A DNA stretch of 9,096 nt from Acidobacteriota bacterium (GCA_003171295.1 PMYF01000508.1:1-9096), one strand, 5' to 3'; positions 1-5,645 are shown, counted from the stretch's first letter. Notes: a model not told the origin generated them from the letters alone. A program made the numbers and translations.

Positions 1-2
1 CG

Positions 3-74
3 GAGCACCTGGCGCCGGATGGTTCGACGCGGGGTTTCCCTTTGACCGTGAAACCCCGCGTCTCCGTTTTCTGA
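3..74 (+). CDS. Possible C-terminal end of an upstream gene (partial)
   Basis: The frame starting at base 3 is open from the window edge and ends at TGA 72-74, giving 23 residues that finish TVKPRVSVF. Most of its codons end in G or C, like the apbE gene that follows, which is the main argument that it is coding. A competing frame from base 2 is open to TAA 140-142 and would overlap the apbE ATG by 8 bases, but its third positions are less GC-rich. Neither fragment is long enough to assign a family. A strong inverted repeat overlaps the end of this reading frame, as a terminator at a gene end would. Function unknown. Confidence 0.35.
   Translation, partial: EHLAPDGSTRGFPLTVKPRVSVF
26..70 (+). 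terminator. Stem-loop with short T tract (probable terminator)
   Basis: Bases 26-38 (GACGCGGGGTTTC) and 50-62 (GAAACCCCGCGTC) form a perfect 13-bp inverted repeat around an 11-base loop. It is followed by TCCGTTTT. This is the geometry of a Rho-independent terminator on the plus strand, with a weak T tract. It would end transcription from upstream before apbE, or act as an attenuator if apbE is co-transcribed. Confidence 0.5.
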
Positions 75-134
75 CCCGTGCGCTAGAAATTCCAAGGAAC
101 GTCCTTCCCGGCCGTGGGCATCAACTGGAAGACA

Positions 135-1193
135 ATGTTTAACCTGAAGGTTCGCAGGCTGTGGCTCGTTCTGGTCACGCTGGTGGCGGCGGGCGCCGGG
201 ATCGCGCGCGCCGGCCAGACCGCGGTCCGATACGAGGCTTCACATGAAGCCATGGGCACGGTTTTCACCGTGGCCTTGTACGGGCGCGATGCGGCATTCC
301 TGTCGGAGGTTACGAACGAGGTCTTCGAGGAGATCGACCGGCTGGACGGGCAAATGAGTAACTACCGGCCGGGAAGCGAACTCTCGGTCATCAATCGAGA
401 GGCCGCGCAGCGCGATATGATCGTGGAGCCGAAGCTGTTCGGACTGATCCAGTACTCGCTCCGCGCCAGCCAGGAATCCGATGGCGCCTTTGACATCACC
501 GTGGGGCCGCTCATGAAGCATTGGGGCTTTTTCCGCGGCCAGGGACGATTGCCGAGCCCGGCCGAGATCTCGCAGGTCCTCAAGCGCGTCGGCTATCAGC
601 ATGCGCATTTTGATCCCGAGCGCCGCACCCTGCGGTTTGATGTGAATGGCGTGGAGATTGACCTGGGCGGAATCGCCAAGGGCTACGCCGTGGACCAGGC
701 CGTGGAGATCTTGCGTTCGAATGGCGTGACCGCCGCTTTGGTGTCCAGTGGAACGAGCAGTATCTATGCCTTGGGCTCTCCCCCCGGGGAGCGGGGATGG
801 AAAGTTACGGTGCGCGATCCCTTCGAGTCCGGGAAAGCTGCCGATGTCTTTCGCCTGCAGAATTTCGCGCTTTCAACCTCCGGGAGCTACGAGAAGTTCT
901 TCAAGATCGCCGGGAAGACCTATTGCCATATCATGGACCCGCATACGGGCTGGCCGATTGAGAACATGCTCTCGACGGTCGCCGTTGTCCGAACCGGAAC
1001 CCAGAGTGAGGCGCTGACGAAGATCTTCTTCGTGGGTGGCGTGGAGAAGTCGCGCTTCTACCTCGCGAGCCATGCCAACGCTATCGCGGTTTTCTATCAA
1101 CCCGGCGATAAACCTCGAACCTTCACGCGCACGGTCCTGCGCTCGACATCGTTCCAGATTCCCTCTGACAGCATCGCAGATCTCGAAAAATAG
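135..1193 (+). CDS. apbE: FAD:protein FMN transferase, exported (ApbE family)
   Basis: ApbE enzymes use FAD to attach FMN covalently to a Thr/Ser of periplasmic or membrane flavoproteins. The 352-aa product has the usual length. Residues 1-27 form a signal peptide or membrane anchor (basic start, LWLVLVTLVAAGAGIA core). Family blocks appear in order: HEAMGTVFTV (37-46), MSNYRPGSELSVIN (74-87), SDGAFDITVGPL (115-126), DLGGIAKGYAVD (176-187), LSTSGSYEKFF (246-256) and HIMDPHTGWP (265-274). ATG 135 is chosen over the in-frame GTG 114 because GGAAG lies just before it and it begins a clean signal peptide. An odd point: the late metal-site segment reads SEALTK (291-296) where I recall an Asp-A-L-x-Thr pattern, so Asp is Glu and the usual Thr position is Lys. 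No flavoprotein target is visible nearby. Confidence 0.93.
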   Translation: MFNLKVRRLWLVLVTLVAAGAGIARAGQTAVRYEASHEAMGTVFTVALYGRDAAFLSEVTNEVFEEIDRLDGQMSNYRPGSELSVINREAAQRDMIVEPKLFGLIQYSLRASQESDGAFDITVGPLMKHWGFFRGQGRLPSPAEISQVLKRVGYQHAHFDPERRTLRFDVNGVEIDLGGIAKGYAVDQAVEILRSNGVTAALVSSGTSSIYALGSPPGERGWKVTVRDPFESGKAADVFRLQNFALSTSGSYEKFFKIAGKTYCHIMDPHTGWPIENMLSTVAVVRTGTQSEALTKIFFVGGVEKSRFYLASHANAIAVFYQPGDKPRTFTRTVLRSTSFQIPSDSIADLEK

Positions 1194-1244
1194 AAATCGG
1201 ACGGGCCGGAGGCGAGAACCTCCCTGGAATACGCAAGAAGTTAT

Positions 1245-1284
1245 GCCATTTTGGTGAAATGGCGCGATAAGTTCCTTTCTTTTC
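1245..1284 (+). terminator. Weak terminator-like hairpin after apbE
   Basis: GCCATTT (1245-1251) and AAATGGC (1257-1263) form a perfect 7-bp stem with a 5-base loop, 51 bases past the apbE stop. The downstream sequence is pyrimidine-rich (TTCCTTTCTTTTC) but has no clean T run directly at the stem. It is a plausible end for the apbE transcript. Confidence 0.3.
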
Positions 1285-1399
1285 AATAACATTTCGGCTT
1301 CTCCCCGGTTATCGATTAACCTATGTGTTTTCATCAACATCGCCGGAGTAGTCGTTTTTTATTTCCTCTTTCCCTTTGTTTTCATGCACATCCCCGGAG
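1278..1399. repeat. Three degenerate direct repeats about 50 bp apart
   Basis: Three related motifs of about 20 bases begin at 1278 (TCTTTTCAATAACATTTCGG), 1326 (TGTTTTCATCAACATCGCCG) and 1377 (TGTTTTCATGCACATCCCCG). They are 48 and 51 bases apart and all point the same way. The second and third agree best, and the first is more decayed. Evenly spaced degenerate sites like these resemble the multiple transposase-binding sites at the ends of some IS or Tn7/Mu-like elements, but no transposase is in the window. This could be a decayed element end. Confidence 0.45.
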
Positions 1400-1533
1400 C
1401 AACCTGCATTTTTAACATTTCTTTGTTGGGACAGCTCCCCCCTCATCTTGAACGGCACATGGGTGAGCCCCACAATGGGCGCAGGCGGGAATCTTCCATC
1501 GTTTGCATAAGCATCGCGCCTTCTTCGTTCGGA

Positions 1534-1572
1534 GTAGCGCGGTCCCGTGGTATAGGTCCGCGGCCTTTCGCC
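1534..1572 (+). repeat. Solo hairpin repeat, family A
   Basis: This segment (GTAGCGCGGTCCCGTGGTAT, then AGGTCCGCGGCCTTTCGCC) aligns with the left end of the paired element at 1991-2182. It shares the GTAGCGC start, the CCCGTGGTA centre and the GCGGC-pyrimidine tail. It can fold as an imperfect hairpin (GCGG-CC with GG-CCGC). No inverted partner is visible nearby, so it looks like a single or decayed copy. Confidence 0.5.
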
Positions 1573-1655
1573 TTGACCCAGCGGGCGCTGGCCTAAGGAT
1601 ATAATGTACACACGGTTCTTACCGGTGTCAAGCATAACTCGAGAATACACACTCC

Positions 1656-1800
1656 AGCGCGGACCCCCGTCCGTGGGGTCCGCGGTTCTTCCGTAGGGAA
1701 AACCGCAAATCTCAAAAACGGGGGGTGCTCTCGGATTCGGAAGCGTGTATCTAAGGAAGAACCGCAGACCGCAAAGACGGCGGTCAGCGCTACGCTTGCT
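1656..1800 (+). repeat. Composite hairpin repeat, family B, copy 1
   Basis: The left end carries a perfect 10-bp stem, CGCGGACCCC (1658-1667) with GGGGTCCGCG (1675-1684), followed by GGTTCTTCC. The right end (about 1754-1791) is an inverted, diverged copy: read in reverse complement it again gives AGCGC, a GACC-type stem and GCGGTTCTTCC. The middle holds AAATCTCAAAAACGGGGG and a GGATTCGGAAGCG motif. The element ends in GCGCTACGCTTGCTT. Copy 2 at 2234-2410 matches it almost throughout. Two inverted REP-like hairpins around a spacer is the layout of a REPIN. Confidence 0.7.
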
Positions 1801-1990
1801 TGTCGCAAGCGGAATTCTCACGGCGTTATGCCTTGAGGCCGCGCTCGCTCCAGGAATGGGAGCAAGAGAGCAGGCGCCCAGAAAGCGCGGTGCGTGCCTA
1901 CTTGACGGTGATTGATAGAAACCCGGAAGCGGCGAAAAAGCCCCCATGAACGAGTTGTGAGACGCCAAGGGTATCAGGAATGAGCCCGCG

Positions 1991-2182
1991 TGGTAGCGCA
2001 GGGCCCGTGGTACGGCCCTGCGGCTTTTCCAGCGGCGCGGGTGGTGGCCGCGCAGCAAACAAGGGAATCCGAATTTCTTTTGCCCCCGTCCGAAATACCG
2101 TTCCTCAAACATCTTTGCCGCGGCGTCAAAACCACGTCGCCGTGGAAAAGCCGCAAGGCTGGAGTGCGAGCCTTGCGCTACA
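1991..2182. mobile_element. MITE/REPIN-like element with 40-bp inverted hairpin ends
   Basis: The left end (1991-2030) and the reverse complement of the right end (2144-2182) match at both edges (TG-TAGCGCA at one, TGCGGCTTTTCC at the other) and differ in the middle. Each end is itself a hairpin: CGCAGGGCC/GGCCCTGCG (1997-2005 with 2014-2022) on the left, CGCAAGGCT/AGCCTTGCG (2152-2160 with 2169-2177) on the right. Where the stems differ, both arms have changed together, so pairing is kept. Weaker inverted similarity continues inward to about 2060 and 2113. There is no coding potential inside. It is probably non-autonomous and mobilised in trans. Confidence 0.68.
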
Positions 2183-2233
2183 TTTTCTTACCTCCCCATG
2201 CGTCGCTGCGGGTTAACGATTGCCAGTTTGCCC

Positions 2234-2410
2234 TTGGATTCGAAAGCGCGAATCTATTCGCGTAGCGCGGACCCCCGTCCTCGGGGTCCGCGGTTCTTGA
2301 GCTGGAAGAACCCCAAATCTCAAAAACGGGGGTCTGCCCTCGGATTCGGAAGCGTGAATCTAAGGAAGAACCGCAGCCCCCAACAACGGGGTCCTGCGCT
2401 ATGCTTGCTT
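2234..2410 (+). repeat. Composite hairpin repeat, family B, copy 2
   Basis: The perfect stem CGCGGACCCC (2266-2275) with GGGGTCCGCG (2283-2292) is followed by a second hairpin, GGTTCTT/AAGAACC (2292-2298 with 2306-2312). The middle repeats AAATCTCAAAAACGGGGG and GGATTCGGAAGCGTGAATC. The inverted right hairpin is near 2370-2399, and the tail is GCGCTATGCTTGCTT. An extra copy of the middle motif (GGATTCGAAAGCGCGAATC, from 2237) precedes the left hairpin, so this copy may be an overlapping or partly duplicated unit. It abuts the broken adaptor gene at its right edge. Confidence 0.7.
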
Positions 2411-2412
2411 CT

Positions 2413-2508
2413 GGCATACAGTCCCCCAAAGTCCAGTTGGGCGCACAGGACGGCCTCAACATCGAAGTCGCCGAAGGCTTGAGCGAAGGCGACATGCTGG
2501 TGTACTGA
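2413..2508 (+). pseudogene. C-terminal remnant of an RND/ABC efflux periplasmic adaptor (HlyD/MacA-like)
   Basis: The reading frame ending at TGA 2506-2508 gives VQLGAQDGLNIEVAEGLSEG then DMLVY. This is the typical C-terminus of membrane-fusion adaptor proteins (pattern V-x-x-G-x-x-x-G-x-x-V-E-V-x-x-GL-x-x-GD-x-V-V). Codons are GC-rich at third positions. Everything upstream is gone: the frame runs straight into the family B repeat that ends near 2410, so the gene has been truncated by insertion or deletion there. Adaptors of this family normally run to several hundred residues, and only about 30 remain. No pump or outer-membrane gene is next to it. Confidence 0.55.
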
Positions 2509-2580
2509 ATCCCAGTCTCCCCCCTCTCACCGTAATCGAGAACCCTCTCTTTGGAGCCCGTGAGCGTGGCAATGCAGGAG

Positions 2581-2599
2581 GCGCCACGTTGGGTGGCGC
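2581..2599. other. Hairpin downstream of the Spy-like gene
   Basis: GCGCCAC (2581-2587) and GTGGCGC (2593-2599) form a perfect 7-bp stem with a 5-base loop, about 45 bases beyond the stop of the minus-strand Spy-like gene. No T run follows on the minus strand. It could protect or end the operon transcript by a Rho-assisted route, or belong to a third repeat family. Confidence 0.3.
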
Positions 2600-2641
2600 G
2601 GCACTCCCGCCTGGCAGGGCCACTTGTTGATGATGCGCGGC

Positions 2642-3331
2642 TCACTCGGGGCGCAGGCGTTTCGGCCCGAACAGCGGGAGGACGCTTGGGAGTGGCTGCG
2701 CCGGGAGGTCGCCGGGGAGTGGCCGCGTAGCAGGGCCTTCCCAGAAGAAAACCTTCCGTCCTTGCTCCCCTGGCATCGTCTGGAGCTTCTTCCATTGTTC
2801 CGTGGACAACCAGCGCCGGATGGCTAGCATCATCAAAGCGTTTTCCTTCTCCAATCTGCCTCGCGCCGACGTGATGAGGTCGATTTGTGCGCCGACTTTG
2901 CCTTCGTCCGGCTGGTCAACGTCCAAGAGAGGCTGCAAGCGCAGTTCCTGTTTTTCCAGGTCAGCCTGGAGATCAATGAGTTTCAATTTGTGGTCCAGAA
3001 AGGTCTGGCTGATCTTCTTCACCTGTTCTTCGGAAAGCTGCAACTTGGAAACGACCTCGGAATTCTTCCACCAAGCGCCCAGGCCTGAGCCGAGGCCGGG
3101 GGGTCCAAGAGGGCCGAACGGTGCTCCCGGGCCGCCGTGCCCCATTCTCTGCATCCCCATTCTGGCAGGAGGCGGCGGTGCGGCTGGTGGGACATGTCCT
3201 GAGACCGCCGGTGGTCCAGGTGGCACGTCATTTGCATCCGGCACCGTAGGGATAGCGGGATTGGATTGAGCCACTGCTACGAAAGGCAAGAAAAACAGTG
3301 TAATCGCGAGAAGAGTTCGAGAGGTTTTCAT
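2642..3331 (-). CDS. Spy/CpxP-like periplasmic protein (LTXXQ-type)
   Basis: The 229-aa product has a signal peptide (1-21, LLAITLFFLPFVAVA, cleaved near AQS). A long Pro/Gly/Met-rich linker (about 25-85) follows, then a helical region (about 87-188) bearing two LTXXQ-like motifs, LSEEQ (99-103) and LSTEQ (175-179). That pair marks the Spy/CpxP/heavy-metal-sensor family of periplasmic chaperones and stress sensors. Three ATGs lie in a row. AAGGAG is 1 base from the first and 7 from the third, so the third (3331) is chosen. It is the last gene of the operon with sigma and anti-sigma, about 26 bases after the anti-sigma stop. It may be a regulon output or a modulator of anti-sigma activity. The low-complexity linker makes it longer than typical Spy proteins. 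Confidence 0.8.
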   Translation of the reverse strand: MKTSRTLLAITLFFLPFVAVAQSNPAIPTVPDANDVPPGPPAVSGHVPPAAPPPPARMGMQRMGHGGPGAPFGPLGPPGLGSGLGAWWKNSEVVSKLQLSEEQVKKISQTFLDHKLKLIDLQADLEKQELRLQPLLDVDQPDEGKVGAQIDLITSARGRLEKENALMMLAIRRWLSTEQWKKLQTMPGEQGRKVFFWEGPATRPLPGDLPAQPLPSVLPLFGPKRLRPE

Positions 3332-3357
3332 CATCATTCTCCTTCGTCCGAGGTTTG

Positions 3358-3828
3358 TCAGGGATTGCGGCGGGCCACCGGCGCATGGTTGATTTCCTGG
3401 GCCAGGAGCGCCGCGGGCCTGAGCGCCTGGGGCAGATCACTCTGAATCGACTGCTGGACACTCAGCAGAAGCGCATCATCCGGGTCGCTCCGCCCTTTGG
3501 GAAATGGAGGAGCGTTGTTTCTGGATAACAGTGTGCCTGCCAGCAACACCAGCGTTACGGTGACCGTGACCCATACCCAACGCTTCCACGGCTGATGGAA
3601 TTCGCGGTTCGCCAGGCGAGCCGCGATGCGCGTGCGCTGCTTCCTCCAGAATGATTCGGGTTGTTCTGCCACCCCGAGGATTTCCGCCCGCGCTCCGGCG
3701 ATCGCCTCAGCCCACAGCCTCAATTCCTCCTGACACGCCGTACACTCGCTCCGGTGATCGGCCACCGCCTCCTCACTCTCATGGAGGGCGGTCGCCGCCC
3801 ATTGCTCATCGCTGAGATGGCCGCTCAT
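3358..3828 (-). CDS. Membrane zinc-finger anti-sigma factor
   Basis: The 156-aa product holds its cognate ECF sigma factor inactive at the inner membrane. The N-terminal part carries the zinc-binding anti-sigma signature H25-x3-C29-x2-C32 (HRSECTAC). A cytoplasmic linker follows, then one membrane segment (about 84-102, WVWVTVTVTLVLLAGTLL), and a short periplasmic tail (103-156) with no recognised domain. Its ATG overlaps the sigma-gene stop as ATGA (3825-3828), which indicates translational coupling and a fixed stoichiometry. The periplasmic tail is the natural place for a signal, or for the Spy-like protein encoded next, to act. Length and layout fit the ZAS family. Confidence 0.88.
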   Translation of the reverse strand: MSGHLSDEQWAATALHESEEAVADHRSECTACQEELRLWAEAIAGARAEILGVAEQPESFWRKQRTRIAARLANREFHQPWKRWVWVTVTVTLVLLAGTLLSRNNAPPFPKGRSDPDDALLLSVQQSIQSDLPQALRPAALLAQEINHAPVARRNP

Positions 3829-4415
3829 TTCTGGTTCTGCTCCTTCAGCTTTTTCCTTACTGCACTGACGGCACGAAACAGGTGTGCCTTCACGGTTCCC
3901 ACTTCCAGTTCCATGGCCTCCGCAATTTCCTCCAGAGACAATTCCTCAAAAAAGCGCAGGGAGAAAACGGACCGTTGTTGCGGCGAAAGTTTCGCCAGAA
4001 TGGACCCCACGGCGGCCAGTTGTTCGCGCGCCAAAATGACCCGCTCGGGTGAGGGGCTGTGGTCGGGGGCCTCGAGGATTGGCGTCTCGGTCTGAGGGAC
4101 CCGATGAAACAGGTTCCGCCAGAACTGCGCGCGACGGCTCCTGGCGTGATCGCGCGCCAGATTGATGGCAATCCGGATCAACCAGGTTTCGACGCTCGCC
4201 TCGCCACGGAAAGAGTCGCGTTTCAGATAAGCACGCAGGAAGCATTCCTGGGTGAGGTTATCCGCGAGGTCCTGGTCGCGGACCAGCGTCAACAGCACCC
4301 GATAGATGCGCCGCTGGTGCAGGCGAACGAGCTGATCAAACTCCTGCGCGGCAATGCCCTCTGCGCGCTCCCGGCTCGCCGCCAGGTCCGCGATGGTTGT
4401 CAGAGCACTCTCCAT
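3825..4415 (-). CDS. ECF-type RNA polymerase sigma factor
   Basis: The 196-aa protein has only sigma regions 2 and 4. Region 2 spans about 26-98, with the core-binding and -10 recognition segment DNLTQECFLRAYLKRDSFRG, then WLIRIAINLARDHARSRR. Region 4 spans about 138-191 and carries the -35 helix-turn-helix LSLEEIAEAMELEVGTVKAHL. It lacks region 1.1 and most of region 3, as expected for group 4 sigmas. AGGGGA lies directly before ATG 4415. It is the first gene of an operon with anti-sigma and Spy-like genes, and its own promoter region contains an ECF-type motif, so positive autoregulation is likely. The exact ECF subgroup cannot be set by eye. Confidence 0.95.
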   Translation of the reverse strand: MESALTTIADLAASRERAEGIAAQEFDQLVRLHQRRIYRVLLTLVRDQDLADNLTQECFLRAYLKRDSFRGEASVETWLIRIAINLARDHARSRRAQFWRNLFHRVPQTETPILEAPDHSPSPERVILAREQLAAVGSILAKLSPQQRSVFSLRFFEELSLEEIAEAMELEVGTVKAHLFRAVSAVRKKLKEQNQK

Positions 4416-4442
4416 GTCCCCTCATGGCCGTTCACTCTGATA

Positions 4443-4468
4443 GACGGCTTTGAGCGACTGAAGTTTAC
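4443..4468 (-). promoter_or_regulatory. Candidate autoregulated ECF promoter
   Basis: Read on the minus strand, TGTAAAC is followed after exactly 16 bases by CGTCTA (AAC at 4465-4463, CGTC at 4446-4443). AAC-N16-CGTC is a common ECF sigma promoter form. The likely start site falls about 20 bases before the sigma-factor ATG at 4415. The position directly ahead of an ECF operon raises its credibility. It is a single motif match without a second copy in the window for comparison. Confidence 0.5.
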
Positions 4469-4520
4469 AGGGTTAGGATTTTCCCGGCCCCGTAGCGAGG
4501 GGGGGTAGGAGCACGATCGA

Positions 4521-4560
4521 AGCGCGGACCCCGGCCTTTGGGGTCCGCGCTACTCTTGCT
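4521..4560 (+). repeat. Solo hairpin repeat, family B
   Basis: AGCGCGGACCCC (4521-4532) pairs perfectly with GGGGTCCGCGCT (4540-4551) over 12 bp around a 7-base loop. The tail TACTCTTGCT matches the TACGCTTGCT and TATGCTTGCT tails of the two long family B copies. Only one hairpin is present, with no spacer or inverted partner. It sits between the end of the isomerase-like gene and the sigma promoter, so it may insulate the two transcripts. No T run follows on either strand. Confidence 0.7.
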
Positions 4561-4617
4561 ACCCAAACAGTCGAGCACTTGCGAGGCGAAGCCCGGCGAG
4601 AGATTCCCTCTTGCTTG

Positions 4618-5529
4618 CTAAACGCTCGAGTACTTGTGGCAGAGCGTCTTGACCTTCTCGGCGAGTTTGGGAACACCCGTCATGGGGTCTTCTTGGGCTT
4701 CGTACTCCACGGACATGTAACCCTGGTAGCCGGCCTTTACGAACATCTGCCAGACGCGGTCGAGGTCGAGCGGGATCTTACGTTCACCGTTGTAGAAATC
4801 CCGGACGTGCACGTGCGTGGCAGAGGGGATGAGGGCTTCAATCTGCTCGTAGGGGTGATCGAGGAAGTTGCTGATGTCGAGGTTGCATCCGGCGAAGGGC
4901 GAATCGACCCGGCGCAGGATCTCGCCAATTACCGAGGCCTTGATCGAGAACTCCGTGTGGGTTTCGATGCCGAGAATAATCCCTCTTTTGGCGGAATATT
5001 CACAGACCGGCTTCATGGTCTCGGAAATCCATTCTATGCCCTGGGCCTCCGTGGCCCCCTTAGGGAGATGGTCGCCAAAGACGCGCAGATGCGAGGCGCC
5101 GAGGGCCTCCGCCACTTCCACCCACTTCTTGATTGCCTCGACGGTCGCAGCCCGTTTTTCGGTTGGTTTGCAGAGATCAACCGCCTCTCCCCCAATGGCC
5201 GCGCCCGAGAAAGGCATTCCGTGCCGGTAGGCGAAATTGCGCAGGCCGGCGAGATAGGCAACCTCATGGGATTTCAGCCAATAGGTAGTCATGTCGACGC
5301 CGTCGACATCGAGTTCCACGGCTTTGAGGATGAAATCCTCCATCGTCATCTTGCCGGACTCCAGGTATTTCCCGTAGGAATAGGCGCAGCAGCCCGAAAG
5401 AAGTCTCGGGTGTTTCGAGGAGGTCCCTTCCTCGGGTTGGGCGCCGGCTCTAAGGTCCACGGCAAGCGAACCCGCGGCTGCCAGGCCGGCGGCTTTCAGG
5501 AATCCTCGGCGATGCAATGTCTCTTTCAT
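4618..5529 (-). CDS. Tat-exported xylose-isomerase-like TIM-barrel protein (sugar isomerase/epimerase)
   Basis: The 303-aa product has a twin-arginine signal (RRGFLK at 7-12, then an Ala/Gly-rich stretch to about 30). The rest is an AP-endonuclease-2/xylose-isomerase-like barrel. Likely metal and catalytic ligands sit at strand ends: E189 (GIETH), D218 (NLDIS), H239 or H241 (THVHVRD) and E275 (SVEYE). Such proteins isomerise, epimerise or cleave sugars and keto-sugars. The substrate cannot be read from sequence. The second of two adjacent ATGs is chosen because AGGAG is then 5 bases away. It lies downstream of the two DUF1080 genes on the same strand, a pairing known from 3-keto-glycoside breakdown loci. 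Folded export through Tat fits a metal-loaded periplasmic enzyme. Confidence 0.9.
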   Translation of the reverse strand: MKETLHRRGFLKAAGLAAAGSLAVDLRAGAQPEEGTSSKHPRLLSGCCAYSYGKYLESGKMTMEDFILKAVELDVDGVDMTTYWLKSHEVAYLAGLRNFAYRHGMPFSGAAIGGEAVDLCKPTEKRAATVEAIKKWVEVAEALGASHLRVFGDHLPKGATEAQGIEWISETMKPVCEYSAKRGIILGIETHTEFSIKASVIGEILRRVDSPFAGCNLDISNFLDHPYEQIEALIPSATHVHVRDFYNGERKIPLDLDRVWQMFVKAGYQGYMSVEYEAQEDPMTGVPKLAEKVKTLCHKYSSV

Positions 5530-5541
5530 CATGTCTCCTAC

Positions 5542-5556
5542 GGCACGAATTGTGCC
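5542..5556. promoter_or_regulatory. Operator-like palindrome before the isomerase gene
   Basis: GGCAC and GTGCC flank GAATT in a perfect 5-5-5 inverted repeat, 12 bases upstream of the isomerase-like start on the minus strand and next to its ribosome-binding site. It could be a repressor site or a small RNA hairpin affecting translation. No second copy was found. Confidence 0.3.
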
Positions 5557-5645
5557 TGTGATCGAATTACTGCCCGGGCTCGGGAGGTTCTCCCCAGCCC
5601 GTTATCCACGCGGTGAACGGGCCCGCGCCGGCCGGGGCCGGGATT

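Larger units (their letters stand above)
1194..2641. other. Gene-poor repeat region (about 1.45 kb)
   Basis: I find no intact gene here. The stretch holds, in order: a weak terminator after apbE, three degenerate direct repeats, a solo hairpin of repeat family A, a family B composite element, a family A paired element, a second family B element, and a truncated adaptor gene. Bases about 1400-1533, 1801-1990 and 2509-2580 show nothing I recognise. Long reading frames across it on the minus strand (1321-2112 and 2178-2795) translate the hairpin repeats into basic, Arg/Pro-rich sequence and lack any family resemblance, so they are not called as genes. Confidence 0.7.

Noticed and set aside
240..608. 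122-residue minus-strand open frame
   Set aside because: It lies wholly inside apbE on the opposite strand with no family resemblance.
1278..1399. CRISPR-like array
   Set aside because: The repeats are degenerate, number only three, and have no palindromic core of typical length. No cas gene is present.
1573..1605. TTGACC and TATAAT boxes resembling a sigma-70 promoter
   Set aside because: Each box is close to consensus, but they are 21 bases apart, beyond the usual 16-18. No gene follows on that strand except the broken adaptor far downstream.
1321..2112. 263-residue minus-strand open frame
   Set aside because: It translates the direct repeats and hairpin elements. The product is Arg/Pro-rich with no family pattern and no good ribosome-binding site, and similar peptide strings recur in the frame over the second family B copy.
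2178..2795. 205-residue minus-strand open frame
   Set aside because: It runs from the Spy-like gene tail through family B copy 2. Its repeated GPRYA- and RFRIRG-type strings come from the repeat DNA, and it is antisense to the better-supported adaptor remnant.
2802..3269. 155-residue plus-strand open frame
   Set aside because: It is antisense to the Spy-like gene. Its Gly/Pro-rich tail mirrors the linker of the real protein.
4521..4551. Intrinsic terminator for the isomerase-like gene
   Set aside because: The stem is strong, but no T run follows on either strand, and the sequence matches a dispersed repeat family found elsewhere in the window.
4579..5616. 345-residue plus-strand open frame
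   Set aside because: It is antisense to the isomerase-like gene, whose Tat signal and metal-site motifs are clear. Long antisense frames are common in GC-rich genes.
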